A DNA stretch of 64,000 nucleotides. Origin: Cribrihabitans_A pelagius (GTDB lineage: Bacteria; Pseudomonadota; Alphaproteobacteria; Rhodobacterales; Rhodobacteraceae). Position 1 is the first letter of the stretch, and the number at the start of each line of letters is the position of its first letter. The notes below the pieces were generated by a model that was not told the origin of the DNA, did no database searches, and worked only from the letters and a program-made list of their open reading frames with translations. Of this stretch, positions 51,538 to 60,922 are shown one piece after another. Both the position numbers and the translations under genes were made by a program. The stretch covers positions 1 to 64,000 of the forward strand of contig NZ_JBMERR010000016.1 of assembly GCF_048820915.1 (NCBI RefSeq), written 5' to 3'.

Positions 51538-53778
51538 TCAGAGTTCGCGCAGGTATTGCATCACCGCCGGGCGCACCGCCTGGTCGCCGCGGTGGCGCGC
51601 GTCGGAGATGATCTTGCGCAATTCGCCCAGGTCGACCCGCAGCAGCAGCGATTTCACCGGCCCGATGGAGGCCGGGCGCATCGACAGCGTGCGGATACCC
51701 ATGGCGGCGAGGCAGACCGCTTCGATCGGGCGGCCGGCATCCTCGCCGCAGAAGCTGAGCGGGGTGCCGGAGATGCCGCAGCGCTCCACGATGCGCTCGA
51801 TCAGGCTGAGGAAGCTGACGTTCAGCGTGTCATAGCGCCGCCGCACCCGCTCGTTCTCGCGGTCGGCGGCAAAGAAGAACTGCTTGAGGTCATTGCCTCC
51901 GATCGACAGGAAGGCGACCTCGTCAAAGAATTTCTGCGGCGCAAAGGCGAGCGAGGGCGTTTCCAGCATCGCCCCCACCTTCAGCTCCGACGGCAGCGGG
52001 TGGCCCAGGATGCGTTCGCGCTCCAGCGTTTTTTCGACCTCGGCGCGGGCGGCGCGGTATTCCTCGAACTGCGCGACAAATGGGAACATCACCGTCAGGG
52101 GCCGCCCGTCGGCAGCGCGGATCAGCGCCTGCAGCTGCATCCGCATGATGCCCGGCTTGTCCAGCCCGACCCGGATCGCGCGCCAGCCCAGGGCGGGGTT
52201 CGGCTCGTCCGTGGGCTTCATGTAGGGCAGCACCTTGTCGGAGCCGATGTCCAGCGTGCGGAACACCACCGGCTTGCCGTGGGCGGCATCCAGCACCCGC
52301 TGGTAGAGCGCCACCAGCTCCGAGCGTTTCGGCATCTGGTTGCGGACCAGGAACTGCAGCTCAGTGCGGAACAGCCCCACCCCTTCGGCACCGGAGCCGT
52401 CCAGCGACGGCAGATCCGCCATCAGCCCGGCGTTCATCATCAGGTTGATGCGCTGGCCGTCGCGGGTGACGGCCGGGCAGTCGCGGACCGAGGCGTAGCG
52501 CTCCTGCGCCTTGGCCTGCATCGCGATCTTGTCGCGAAAGGCGCTGACAACGGTGTCCTCGGGACGCAGATGCACGACACCCTGATCGCCATCCACCATC
52601 ACGTAATCGCCGTTCAGCGCCTCGGTGGTGATGCGCTTGGCATTCACGACCAGCGGGATCGCCAGCGCACGGGCCACGATGGCGGCGTGGGAGCCGACCG
52701 AGCCCTCCTCCAGCACGATACCGCGCAAGGAGCGGCCGTATTCCAAGAGCTCGCCGGGGCCGATGTTGCGGGCAATCAGGATCGGATCGTCGGGCAGCTC
52801 GGCGCCGGTGTTGGAGCCCTGCCCTGTCAGAATGCGCAGCAGCCGGTTGGAGAGGTCGTCGAGATCGCTCAGCCGTTCGCGCAGGTAGGCATCCTGCACC
52901 TGCCCCATGCGCGAGCGTGCCTGCGACTGTTCCTTCTCCACCGCCGCCTCGGCGCTGAGGCCGCGGGAGATGTCTTCCTCCATGCGCCGCATCCAGCCCT
53001 TGGAATTGGCAAACATCCGGTAGGCCTCGAGCACCTGCAACTGCTCGGAATCGCCCGAGCGGGAGACTTCCAGCATCTTGTCGACGCCGACGCGCAGTTC
53101 CTCGACCGCGGCGGTAAGCCGTTCCAGTTCGCGCTGGGGGTCGTCGGCGATCGGGTTGGTTACGATGACACGGGGCTCGTGCAGCCATACATGGCCCTCC
53201 GCCGCGCCTTCCTGCGCCGAGGTGGCGTGGATCATCACTGCCTGCTGGTGCAACGGTGACAGCGCCGCGCCCTCACCGACGAAGGCGCCCAGCTCGGTCA
53301 TCTCGGCGATCACCATCGCCACCACTTCGAGCGCGTAGACCGCATCCGAGGAGAACTCGCGCGCCTGCTTGGACTGCACCACCAGGACGCCCAGCATCTC
53401 GCCCAGACGCTGGATCGGCACGCCGAGGAAGGAGGAATAGCGCTCCTCCCCGGTTTCGGGCATGTAGCGGAAGCCCTTGGCGTGCGGCGCATCGGGCGTG
53501 TTGATGACCTTGCCGAACCGCGCCACCCGGCCGACCAGGCCTTCGCCGATTCGCATCCGGGTCTGGTGCACCGATTCGAGGTTCAGGCCCTCGGTCGCGC
53601 AAAGCTCCAGCGTTTCATCATCGCGGAACAGATACACCGAGCAGACTTCGGAACCCATGCTGTCCGCGATCAGATGGGTGATCTTGTCCAGCCGGGCCTG
53701 GCCGGCGTCATCGCCCGCCATAGCCTCGCGCAGGCGAACCAGAAGCTTCCTGCTTTCGGATTCCGTCGTTTCAGCCAT
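51538..53778 (-). CDS. ptsP: Phosphoenolpyruvate-protein phosphotransferase PtsP (EI-Ntr)
   Basis: PtsP passes phosphate from PEP to NPr in the nitrogen-related PTS. The 746-residue protein has an N-terminal GAF domain (ITHLIADSMGSEVCSVYLFR to SKQAREFSSDAVYALEVVAM), an EI N-domain with phosphorylation-site His in EEGSVGSHAAIVARALAIP, and the PEP-binding barrel with GVGLFRTELQFL, VVFRTLDIGSDK, VMFPFVAQFEEY, LSIGGNDLKQF and FCGEDAGRP. No sugar EIIs are nearby, and its neighbour lysC is upstream. The ATG at 53778 follows AAGGG. Confidence 0.95.
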   Translation of the reverse strand: MAETTESESRKLLVRLREAMAGDDAGQARLDKITHLIADSMGSEVCSVYLFRDDETLELCATEGLNLESVHQTRMRIGEGLVGRVARFGKVINTPDAPHAKGFRYMPETGEERYSSFLGVPIQRLGEMLGVLVVQSKQAREFSSDAVYALEVVAMVIAEMTELGAFVGEGAALSPLHQQAVMIHATSAQEGAAEGHVWLHEPRVIVTNPIADDPQRELERLTAAVEELRVGVDKMLEVSRSGDSEQLQVLEAYRMFANSKGWMRRMEEDISRGLSAEAAVEKEQSQARSRMGQVQDAYLRERLSDLDDLSNRLLRILTGQGSNTGAELPDDPILIARNIGPGELLEYGRSLRGIVLEEGSVGSHAAIVARALAIPLVVNAKRITTEALNGDYVMVDGDQGVVHLRPEDTVVSAFRDKIAMQAKAQERYASVRDCPAVTRDGQRINLMMNAGLMADLPSLDGSGAEGVGLFRTELQFLVRNQMPKRSELVALYQRVLDAAHGKPVVFRTLDIGSDKVLPYMKPTDEPNPALGWRAIRVGLDKPGIMRMQLQALIRAADGRPLTVMFPFVAQFEEYRAARAEVEKTLERERILGHPLPSELKVGAMLETPSLAFAPQKFFDEVAFLSIGGNDLKQFFFAADRENERVRRRYDTLNVSFLSLIERIVERCGISGTPLSFCGEDAGRPIEAVCLAAMGIRTLSMRPASIGPVKSLLLRVDLGELRKIISDARHRGDQAVRPAVMQYLREL

Positions 53779-53994
53779 TGCCACCCTTTCCCCGGCTGCC
53801 GCACTCCCGCCCCTGTTGCACAATCCGTGCCTGTGCGGGCTCCGCCCAAAGTAGTGCGCCGGCCATCTCTCCTCCACCCACTTGTCCCACCCCGGCGGGA
53901 AAAGTCCAAGATTTTTTGCAACCCTGCCGCCCGCTTGGGCGAATATCGCCGCCGCAGCGCAGAAACCGCGCGGCTGCTTTCTGCACCGCAAAAG

Positions 53995-54017
53995 AAAGGC
54001 GCCGTCACGGCGCCTTT
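53995..54017 (-). terminator. Rho-independent terminator after lysC
   Basis: AAAGGCGCCG (53995-54004) pairs with CGGCGCCTTT (54008-54017) around TCA, a ten-pair stem, 33 bases past the lysC stop. Read leftward it continues CTTTTGCGG. It separates lysC from ptsP. Confidence 0.85.
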
Positions 54018-54049
54018 GCTCTGTTACCTGTCAATTGGCGCGGACGCGC

Positions 54050-55288
54050 TCAGCCCGCTTTTTCCAGCTCGAAAGCGTCGTGCAGCGCCTGCACTGCCAG
54101 TTCCATGTACTTGCGGTCGATCAGCACCGAGATCTTGATTTCCGAGGTGGTGATCACCTTGATGTTGATGCCTTCATCCGACAGCACCTTGAACATCTTG
54201 GCCGCCACACCCGACTGCGAACGCATGCCGATCCCCACGACCGACACCTTGGCGACGTGATTGTCGGCCAGCAGCTCGGCATAGTTCAGCTCGCCCTTGT
54301 CCTTGATTGCCAAGAGCGCCTGTTCGGCGCGGGCGACCTGATCGGTCGGGCAGGAGAAGGTCATGTCGGTGCGGCCTTCTTCGGAGATGTCCTGCACGAT
54401 CATGTCCACGTTCACGCCCGCATCGCTGAGCGTGGTGAAGATGGTGGCCGCGATGCCGGGGCGGTCGGCCACCGATTGCACCGTCAGTTTGGCTTCGTCA
54501 CGGGAATAGGCCACACCGGCCACAACATTGGATTCCATGATTTCCTCCTCGTCGCAGACCAGGGTTCCGGCCTCGTCGGTTTGTTCCTCGAAACTGGACA
54601 GCACGCGCAGCTTCACCTTGTAGCGCATCGCCAGCTCGACCGACCGGGTCTGCAGCACCTTGGCGCCCAGACTGGCCAGCTCCAGCATTTCCTCGAACGC
54701 GATCCGGTCCAGCTTGCGGGCCTTGTCGCAGATGCGCGGGTCGGTGGTGTAAACGCCGTCGACATCGGTGTAGATATCACATCGCTCGGCCCCGAAGGAG
54801 GCGGCGAAGGCCACCGCGGTGGTGTCCGATCCGCCCCGGCCCAGGGTGGTGATACGGCCCTCGGGGCTGATGCCCTGGAAGCCGGCCACAACCGCAACCC
54901 TCATGCCTTCGGCAAACTTCTGGGTGATGTTCTCCGGCGGGATCTCTTCGATGCGGGCCTGGCTATGGGCCGAATTGGTCTTGAGCGGCACCTGCCAGCC
55001 CTGCCAGCTGCGCGCCGGAACATCCATTTCCTGCAAGGTCAGCGCCATAAGGCCGGCGGTCACATTCTCGCCCGAGGACACCACAGCATCATATTCGCGC
55101 GCGTCATACAAGGGGGAGGTTTCGTCCACCCAGCCGACCAGTTCATTGGTCTTGCCGGACATGGCAGAGACGATGACGATCACGTCATAGCCCTTGGCCA
55201 CCTCGACGCCGACGCGTTTGGCGGCGCGGCGGATGCGGTCTAGATTGGCGACCGACGTGCCGCCGAATTTCATCACAAGTACGGGCAT
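54050..55288 (-). CDS. lysC: Aspartate kinase LysC
   Basis: LysC phosphorylates aspartate, the first step to lysine, threonine, methionine and diaminopimelate. The 412-residue monofunctional enzyme opens MPVLVMKFGGTSVANLDRIR, with IVIVSAMSGKTNEL, ITTLGRGGSDTTAVAFAASF and CDIYTDVDGVYTTDPRI in the catalytic domain and two C-terminal ACT domains (TIFTTLSDAGVNVDMIVQDI and KMFKVLSDEGINIKVITTSE). The ACT pair implies feedback control by lysine and threonine. The Shine-Dalgarno (CCTT region) is weak. It is monocistronic with its own terminator. Confidence 0.97.
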   Translation of the reverse strand: MPVLVMKFGGTSVANLDRIRRAAKRVGVEVAKGYDVIVIVSAMSGKTNELVGWVDETSPLYDAREYDAVVSSGENVTAGLMALTLQEMDVPARSWQGWQVPLKTNSAHSQARIEEIPPENITQKFAEGMRVAVVAGFQGISPEGRITTLGRGGSDTTAVAFAASFGAERCDIYTDVDGVYTTDPRICDKARKLDRIAFEEMLELASLGAKVLQTRSVELAMRYKVKLRVLSSFEEQTDEAGTLVCDEEEIMESNVVAGVAYSRDEAKLTVQSVADRPGIAATIFTTLSDAGVNVDMIVQDISEEGRTDMTFSCPTDQVARAEQALLAIKDKGELNYAELLADNHVAKVSVVGIGMRSQSGVAAKMFKVLSDEGINIKVITTSEIKISVLIDRKYMELAVQALHDAFELEKAG

Positions 55289-55410
55289 AAGGACATCGTC
55301 TCCCTGCGCTTGCGGGTTATAATCCAGAGCCTCTTATGCGAGCCGCCGTGCAAGAGCAAGCCGCGCATTGTAGCGATACACGCAGGCCGCCGGGCCAAGG
55401 CGCGCGCCGC

Positions 55411-56859
55411 TCAGGCCCGCCAGAAGCGCACCGTGAGGATGGCATAGACCGCCATCAGCTCCAGCCGCCCAATCAGCATGGCCGCGCTGAGGATCCATTT
55501 GGCGGGATCGTTCAGCGCCGCGTAATTGCCCGCGGGGCCGATCACGCTGCCGAGCCCGGGGCCGATATTGGCGACCGCCGAGGCCGCGCCCGACACGGCG
55601 GTCACGAAATCCAGCCCGGTGAACGCCAGCGCCAGGGCGACGATGCCGAGCGTCAGGACGAAGAACATGAAGAAGGAGATCACCGAGCTCAGAACGTCCA
55701 CCCCCACCGGGCGGCCTTCGAAGCGCGGGATGAAGACTCCGTGCGGCAGGCGAATGCGCAGGATCTGCACCTTGATCGCGGAGAACAAGAGCTGGTAGCG
55801 GAAGATCTTCACCGAGCAGGTGGTCGAGCCCGCGCAGCCGCCGATCAGCCCGATGAAGAAAAACACCATCACCAGGAAGCTGCCCCACGTCATGTAGTCG
55901 GCGCTGGCATAACCGGTGCCGGAGATGATCGAGATGATGTTGAACAGTGCCTCGCGCACGGCCCGCTCGGGCGTGTGCGGGAACAGCATCATCAGGACGG
56001 CGGCGGTGACCGCGACCAGGAGCGCGATGGTGATCAGGAAGACCCGGATCTGGCTGTCGCCGAGGATCGGCGTGGCATGACCGTGCAACAGCTGCACGTA
56101 GCGCACGAAGGGCAGCGCCGCGAGCACCATGAACAGCCCCGCCGCATATTCCGCGGGGCCCGAGAAGGTGGCGAAGGAGGCGTCGTAGTTTGAGAACCCG
56201 CCGGTGGAAGAGGTCGTCAACGCATGCACCAGCGCATCGAAGACGCCCATCCCCAGCGTTGTGTAAACCAGCATGCAGGCCAGTGTCAGGCCGACGTAGA
56301 TCAGCGAGATCTGCTTGGCGATAGCCTGGGCGCGGGGCAGGATTTTTCCAAAAGTGTCAAAGGCTTCGGATTTGAAGATCTGCATGCCGCCAACCCGCAG
56401 CTCGGGCAGGAACACCATCGCAACCACAATGATGCCGATGCCGCCCAGCCATTGCAGGATGCCGCGCCACAGCAAAAGCCCGCGCGGCAGGCCGTCGAGC
56501 CCGGTGATCACCGTGGCGCCGGTGGTGGTCAGCCCCGACATCGCCTCGAAGAAAGCATCGACAAAGCGCAGTTCGGTTGCCCCCAGCATCAGCGGCACCG
56601 CCCCGAAAAGGGGCAGCGCCAGCCAGACCGTGGTGGTCAGCAGGAAGGTCTGGCGGATGCTGAGCCCTTCGCGCACGCCATTGGCACAGCTGAGCGCCAG
56701 CAGCCCGCCGACCAGCACGGTGAACACCATGCTTTGCAGGAACACCGGCCACTGGCCCTGGCCGTCATAGAGATCGACCAGCAGCGGGAAGACCATCGTG
56801 GCTCCCAGAATGACGACCAGAAGGCCGATGACATACCCGACCGGGCGCAGATCCAACAT
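55411..56859 (-). CDS. trkH: Trk-type potassium uptake transporter TrkH
   Basis: A 482-residue K+ channel-like transporter with the four pore-loop repeats in order: AMSGLTTTGATVITGLDG, TTSSTGGFSNYDASF, SIISGTGYASADYM and SAVANIGPGLGSVIG. Each is flanked by two hydrophobic helices. It normally needs cytosolic TrkA, which is not in the window. Leader M1 start LDLRPVGYVIGLLVVILGAT is typical. The gene is next to lysC but read from its own promoter, in a 47-base gap after the Lys/Ala/Pro repeat gene, so the two could share a transcript. Confidence 0.94.
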   Translation of the reverse strand: MLDLRPVGYVIGLLVVILGATMVFPLLVDLYDGQGQWPVFLQSMVFTVLVGGLLALSCANGVREGLSIRQTFLLTTTVWLALPLFGAVPLMLGATELRFVDAFFEAMSGLTTTGATVITGLDGLPRGLLLWRGILQWLGGIGIIVVAMVFLPELRVGGMQIFKSEAFDTFGKILPRAQAIAKQISLIYVGLTLACMLVYTTLGMGVFDALVHALTTSSTGGFSNYDASFATFSGPAEYAAGLFMVLAALPFVRYVQLLHGHATPILGDSQIRVFLITIALLVAVTAAVLMMLFPHTPERAVREALFNIISIISGTGYASADYMTWGSFLVMVFFFIGLIGGCAGSTTCSVKIFRYQLLFSAIKVQILRIRLPHGVFIPRFEGRPVGVDVLSSVISFFMFFVLTLGIVALALAFTGLDFVTAVSGAASAVANIGPGLGSVIGPAGNYAALNDPAKWILSAAMLIGRLELMAVYAILTVRFWRA

Positions 56860-56906
56860 GGCGCGCAGCGTTGGCCCCGTGCAACGGAACTGTCAAGCCT
56901 GCGCGC

Positions 56907-57905
56907 TTAGGTGGCGCTGCCGCCGTCCTTGGTGCCGTTGCGCGCGGGCATCTGCGGCGGCGCCGAGGGCGGGCGCGGGCGGGCGGTTTTGGACTGTGCC
57001 GCCTCGCCGCCGTCGGCGGAGGCCGCTTGCGCCGGCTTGGTGGTTCGGGCCGCAACCGCGGCTGCGGCCTTGGCAATGGCATCCCCGCCGCCATTGTCTG
57101 CGCCGTTATTTGCGGCAGCGGCAGGCTGACCGGACTTGGCGGCTGTTGCGGTTTCCGGCTTGGCGTATGCGGCGGGTTTGGCCGCCGCAGGCTTCGGCTG
57201 CTCTGCCGCCCTCACCTCCTCAGGCTTGGCCGCCTTCACCTCTGCGGGCTTGACTGTCTTCGCTTCTGCGGGCTTGGCCGTCTTCGCTTCCGCGGGCTTG
57301 GCCGTCTTCGCTTCTGCGGGCTTGGCTGTCTTCGCCTCTGCGGGCTTGGCCGTCTTCGCCTCCGCAGGAGGGGAGGCCTGCGGTTTCCCGTCCGCCGCGG
57401 GTGCCTTCTGTGCCGCTGCCTTTGCAGCTGGTTTTGCGGCTTTGCGCGTGGCGGAACTGGCGGCCGGTTTGGCACGCTTGCGGGCCGGGGACTTGGCGGC
57501 CGGTTTTGCGTCTGCGGCCGGTGCCGGTACAGTGGCGGGCGCAGCGGCGGCAGCCGGGCGCGCCGCCTTGCGGGCGGCAGGCTTGCGCTTGGCGGGCTGG
57601 CGCACCGTCTCGCGTGCGGCGGGCTTTGCGGCGGCCTCCGGTGCCGCTGCGGGTCCGGCGGGCGGGTTGGCCGGAATGTCCTGCTCTGCGCGCGCGGGCG
57701 CTTCCCCAGACCCCTGCGGCACCGGGAAGCCCATCATCCTGCGCTGCGCGTCCAGGAAGCTGTGTGCCAGCCGCATCTGCTGCAACGGCACCTCGATCGC
57801 GGCCTCGGCCATCCGGCGCCACAGCTTCATCTGCGCGCCGGCCGCATAGCCAGCCCACTGATGCGCCGGGAAAGAAAGCCCCACGGGGCGGTGAGAGCGG
57901 GTCAT
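56907..57905 (-). CDS. Protein with conserved N-terminus and long Lys/Ala/Pro-rich repeat tail
   Basis: A 332-residue protein I do not recognise by name. Residues 1-70 look folded (SFPAHQWAGYAAGAQMKLWR, then IEVPLQQMRLAHSFLDAQRR). The rest is low-complexity, very rich in Ala, Lys and Pro and strongly basic, with a tandem octad AEAKTAKP repeated five times (DNA 57236-57370, 24-base unit) resembling histone H1-like or AlgP-type tails. Such tails bind nucleic acid or polyanions in other bacteria. ATG 57905 follows AAGGAG. Function unknown; a DNA- or granule-associated protein is possible. Confidence 0.7.
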   Translation of the reverse strand: MTRSHRPVGLSFPAHQWAGYAAGAQMKLWRRMAEAAIEVPLQQMRLAHSFLDAQRRMMGFPVPQGSGEAPARAEQDIPANPPAGPAAAPEAAAKPAARETVRQPAKRKPAARKAARPAAAAAPATVPAPAADAKPAAKSPARKRAKPAASSATRKAAKPAAKAAAQKAPAADGKPQASPPAEAKTAKPAEAKTAKPAEAKTAKPAEAKTAKPAEAKTVKPAEVKAAKPEEVRAAEQPKPAAAKPAAYAKPETATAAKSGQPAAAANNGADNGGGDAIAKAAAAVAARTTKPAQAASADGGEAAQSKTARPRPPSAPPQMPARNGTKDGGSAT

Positions 57906-58134
57906 CACGTACTCCTTACATCTTGCACTTGGCTTGCCCGCCCGCGGCCCGAGGCCCAGCGGATGGCAAGCGGAGGGAAGCAGACAGCCGGCCGCCATCC
58001 GCGCGGCATGCGGAAACAGGGCGGTTGCGGGCGCTCGGTCGTGGACGCATCTGCATGGGCTCCCCCTTTGGAACCTGCCCGGGATTCCCCGCAGGCTCCA
58101 AGTCAGGCTAGCATGAAATTCCGCATGGCAGCAT
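57906..58134. other. Promoter region of the Lys/Ala/Pro protein
   Basis: The 229 bases between this gene start and the folE2 terminator contain the Shine-Dalgarno AAGGAG and no gene I can support. No convincing -35/-10 pair stands out. With the terminator and spacer to folE2 the whole gene-free stretch is 338 bases. Confidence 0.5.
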
Positions 58135-58167
58135 AAAAAATGCCGCAGCGCAGAAGGCGCCGCGGCA
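58135..58167 (-). terminator. Rho-independent terminator after folE2
   Basis: Read leftward, TGCCGC and GCGC pair with GCGC and GCGGCA around a five-base loop (58141-58167), followed by six T. It lies about 75 bases past the folE2 stop. Confidence 0.85.
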
Positions 58168-58243
58168 AGAGCGGAAAACCGCCGCAAAAATGAGGGACGC
58201 CTGCCGCCCGGGCCGCGCGGCGCAGAGGCGTGCCCGGTGCTGA

Positions 58244-59377
58244 TCAGCCCTGATGGATCAGGGTTGAGAATAGTTTGGGATCGAGGCTCACCGCCTTGAA
58301 GAGCTTGCCATGGGTCAGCACGCTCACAGCGTCATGGCTGTGCAGGCTTTCCTGATGGCTGGCGATGACGCGGAAGTCGCCGATCCGGGGATCGCTCTGC
58401 AGGGCCTCGCAGAACAGCCGCGCCGCGTCCTCCACAAAGATCGGATTGGCGGCGTTCAGCTCGGCAAAGGCTTGTTCGTCCTCGCGCTTGACCATGACCT
58501 GAGTTTCGGTCGGCACCGCGCGGCGGCAGTGATCGATCAGGTCCTCGAACCACAGGCAGGGGCCCTCCGGGTCGTACTGCACCGAAATCCGCGCGACCGA
58601 GCGCTGCGAATGCGGGGTGGCGAGCTGGCCACGGGCCTGGCGGGCGTGTTCCGACAACTCCAGCGAGCATGGGCAGGTCGAGGAGTAGACATAGTCGAGA
58701 TGCATGATCTTTTCGCGCACCCCGTCATGTTCAGACAGCTCCAGCGCGATATCGTAATACTGGTAGCCGCTGAGGCCCGAGCGCAGGCTGTCAACCTTCA
58801 GAGGGAAGGAGAAGCGCATCTGCAGCCGGGCATCGGGGCTGTCGAGGTCGCAGAGATAGTCGCCCAGCGCCGCTTCCATCACCTCGAAGCTGAAGGTGCG
58901 CTCGGCGTGCTTGTAGAAGGAGCGCATGATGCGCGACATGTTGATGCCCTTCTTTTCGGCATCGAGGCTCACGGTGCCGGTCACGCTGGTCTCCAGCGTC
59001 AGGTCGCCGCCGTTGCGGGTGTGGAAGCGGATCGGCAGACGGAAGTTGGAGATCCCCACATGCTGAATCTGCTGGCGGGCGCCGCGGATCAGGCTGGTGG
59101 GGCCGTTCTGCAGGTCGGGCAGTGTGGCGCGGTAGGCCTCATCGGCCTGGAAGTCCGCAGGGTAGCGGCGCGACAGCTCCGGGTAGTTGGAGGCTGCGCG
59201 CCCCGGCAGCAGCCGGGCGACTGCCGGGTCAAGCTCGGCAATCTCGGTCTCGCTGGCGCTGACCGCCCAGGCCCGCAGCAGGTCCAGTGCAGCCGCCGCG
59301 GCGGCGCGGTCCGGGGACCCGGGGCCCGCGTCTTCACGTCCGGAGGAGTCGCCGCTGTCGCGGGGGTGCATGTTCAT
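58244..59377 (-). CDS. folE2: GTP cyclohydrolase IB, FolE2
   Basis: FolE2 makes dihydroneopterin triphosphate from GTP, the first step of folate synthesis, without needing zinc as FolE1 does. The 377-residue protein has the FolE2 core IQHVGISNFRLPI, TLETSVTGTVSLDAEKKGI, NMSRIMRSFYKHA, the catalytic Cys in VYSSTCPCSLELSEH, and the late FVEDAARLFCEAL and SHQESLHSHDAVSV. The first 75 residues form a variable leader. ATG 59377 is chosen among nearby starts by AAGGA upstream, at a slightly long spacing. I see no clear Zur box in front of it. Confidence 0.93.
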   Translation of the reverse strand: MNMHPRDSGDSSGREDAGPGSPDRAAAAAALDLLRAWAVSASETEIAELDPAVARLLPGRAASNYPELSRRYPADFQADEAYRATLPDLQNGPTSLIRGARQQIQHVGISNFRLPIRFHTRNGGDLTLETSVTGTVSLDAEKKGINMSRIMRSFYKHAERTFSFEVMEAALGDYLCDLDSPDARLQMRFSFPLKVDSLRSGLSGYQYYDIALELSEHDGVREKIMHLDYVYSSTCPCSLELSEHARQARGQLATPHSQRSVARISVQYDPEGPCLWFEDLIDHCRRAVPTETQVMVKREDEQAFAELNAANPIFVEDAARLFCEALQSDPRIGDFRVIASHQESLHSHDAVSVLTHGKLFKAVSLDPKLFSTLIHQG

Positions 59378-59621
59378 TGGCGCATGTCCTTCCACTGGCC
59401 GGCCCGGAACGGGACCGGCAGGCATCTGTCTTACCCTGTTACGCCGCAAAACTCAAAACGGATCGGTCAAATGCGGCAGAACCGGCTTTTAATCGGACCC
59501 CGCACCGTCCAAGCCGACGCTGCGGGCAGTAGGAGGCGCCTGCCCCGCTTCGCCTTTTAGCCAATCTAGCACAGGAATGATTTCCAAAAGGTGAACCGCA
59601 GCTCCCTGACCGCGGCCGGAC

Positions 59622-60824
59622 TCAGCCTTCTGCCGCCGCCAGCGCCGCCTTCAGGTCTGCGATCAGGTCTTCGGCATCCTCCAATCCTACCGAGAAGCGC
59701 ACCAGGCCCGGGGTGATTCCAAGCTCCTGCTTCAGCGCGTCGCTGAGGCGCTGGTGGGTGGTGGTGGCGGGATGCGTCGCAATGGATTTCGCATCGCCGA
59801 GGTTGTTGGAGATCACCGGGATCGTCATCGCGTTGAGGAAGCGGAAGGCCGCATCCTTGCCGCCTTTCAGGTCCAGCGACAGCACGGTGCCGCCCTTGCC
59901 GCCGAGCTGGCTTTGCACCAGCGCGTTCTGGGCGTGGGCCGCGAGCCCCGGATAGATCGTGCGGTTCAGCGCCGGGTGCCCGTCCAGCGCCTGTGCGAGT
60001 TTCAGCGCAGTGTCGGCCTGGGCGTTGACCCGGAGCGTGATGGTTTCCAGCCCCTTCAGCATCACCCAGGCGTTGAACGGGCTCAAGCTGCCGCCGGTGT
60101 GCTTCATGTAGGGTTCCAGCGTGCCGCGGATGAAGTCCTTGCTGCCCAGCACCACACCGCCCAGCGCCCGGCCCTGGCCGTCGATATGTTTGGTCGCGGA
60201 ATAGACGACCACGTCCGCGCCCTGCGCAATGGCGTTGGAGAAGACCGGGGTGGAGAAGACATTGTCCACCACTACCGTGGCGCCTGCGGCATGGGAAATC
60301 TCTGCCACCGCGGCGATGTCGATCACTTCCAGCGTCGGGTTCGACATGCTCTCGAAAAACACGGCCTTGGTATCGGGGCGCACCGCGGCGCGCCACTGGT
60401 CCAGGTCGGTGCCGTCGACAAATGTCACCTCGACCCCGAACCGGGTGAGGATGGTTTCCAGGATATAGAGACAGGAGCCGAACAGCGCCTTTGCCGAGAC
60501 CACATGGTCGCCCGCCTTCAGCATCGAGGTCAGCGCGCCGCTCACCGCCGCCATGCCGGACGCGGTGGCAAAGGCGTCTTCCGCCCCTTCCAGCGCGGCA
60601 ATGCGCTCTTCGAACATTGCCACCGTGGGGTTGCCGTAACGGGCATAGATGAACTCGTCCGGGCCGGTCTCGATGAAGCGCGCCTCGGCCTGTTCGGCGC
60701 TGTCGTAGACAAAGCCCTGGGTCAGGAAGATCGCTTCGCTCACCTCGTTGTACTGGCTGCGGCGGGTGCCGCCGTGGACCATGCTGGTGCGGCTGTTCCA
60801 GGTGCTGTTTGCGTTGTCGCTCAT
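59622..60824 (-). CDS. metZ: O-succinylhomoserine sulfhydrylase MetZ
   Basis: MetZ makes homocysteine from O-succinylhomoserine and sulfide, the direct sulfhydrylation route to methionine. The 400-residue Cys/Met-metabolism PLP enzyme shows YARYGNPTVAMFEERIAALE, ATASGMAAVSGAL, VVVDNVFSTPVFSNAIAQGA, the Schiff-base Lys in VVYSATKHIDGQGRALGG, and PGLVRFSVGLEDAEDLIADL. Start ATG 60824 follows AAGGAGA at long spacing. A SAM-II riboswitch and terminator lie directly upstream, so expression should fall when SAM is abundant. That regulation is itself good support for a methionine role. Confidence 0.95.
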   Translation of the reverse strand: MSDNANSTWNSRTSMVHGGTRRSQYNEVSEAIFLTQGFVYDSAEQAEARFIETGPDEFIYARYGNPTVAMFEERIAALEGAEDAFATASGMAAVSGALTSMLKAGDHVVSAKALFGSCLYILETILTRFGVEVTFVDGTDLDQWRAAVRPDTKAVFFESMSNPTLEVIDIAAVAEISHAAGATVVVDNVFSTPVFSNAIAQGADVVVYSATKHIDGQGRALGGVVLGSKDFIRGTLEPYMKHTGGSLSPFNAWVMLKGLETITLRVNAQADTALKLAQALDGHPALNRTIYPGLAAHAQNALVQSQLGGKGGTVLSLDLKGGKDAAFRFLNAMTIPVISNNLGDAKSIATHPATTTHQRLSDALKQELGITPGLVRFSVGLEDAEDLIADLKAALAAAEG

Positions 60825-60876
60825 CTCGTCACAGTCTCCTTCGCGCGGCGGGCGGCCGGGACGGACGCGCCGCAAC

Positions 60877-60909
60877 AAAAAACCCCCGATCGGCCAAGCG
60901 AAAGGGGGT
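60877..60909 (-). terminator. Intrinsic terminator in the metZ leader
   Basis: Read leftward, CCCCC pairs with GGGGG, with inner TCG/CGA pairs, followed by six T at 60877-60882. It begins 14 bases after the SAM-II aptamer and lies before metZ, which suits control by attenuation: SAM binding would favour this terminator. An alternative antiterminator was not resolved. Confidence 0.8.
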
Positions 60910-60922
60910 CCTTCACGTCCTG

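Noticed and set aside
57916..58101. A 61-residue open frame upstream of the Lys/Ala/Pro protein
   Set aside because: No Shine-Dalgarno, composition like random GC-rich DNA, no family resemblance.
59378..59570. Looked for a Zur box upstream of folE2
   Set aside because: No AT-rich palindrome of Zur type; only scattered TTAC and GTTAC pieces.
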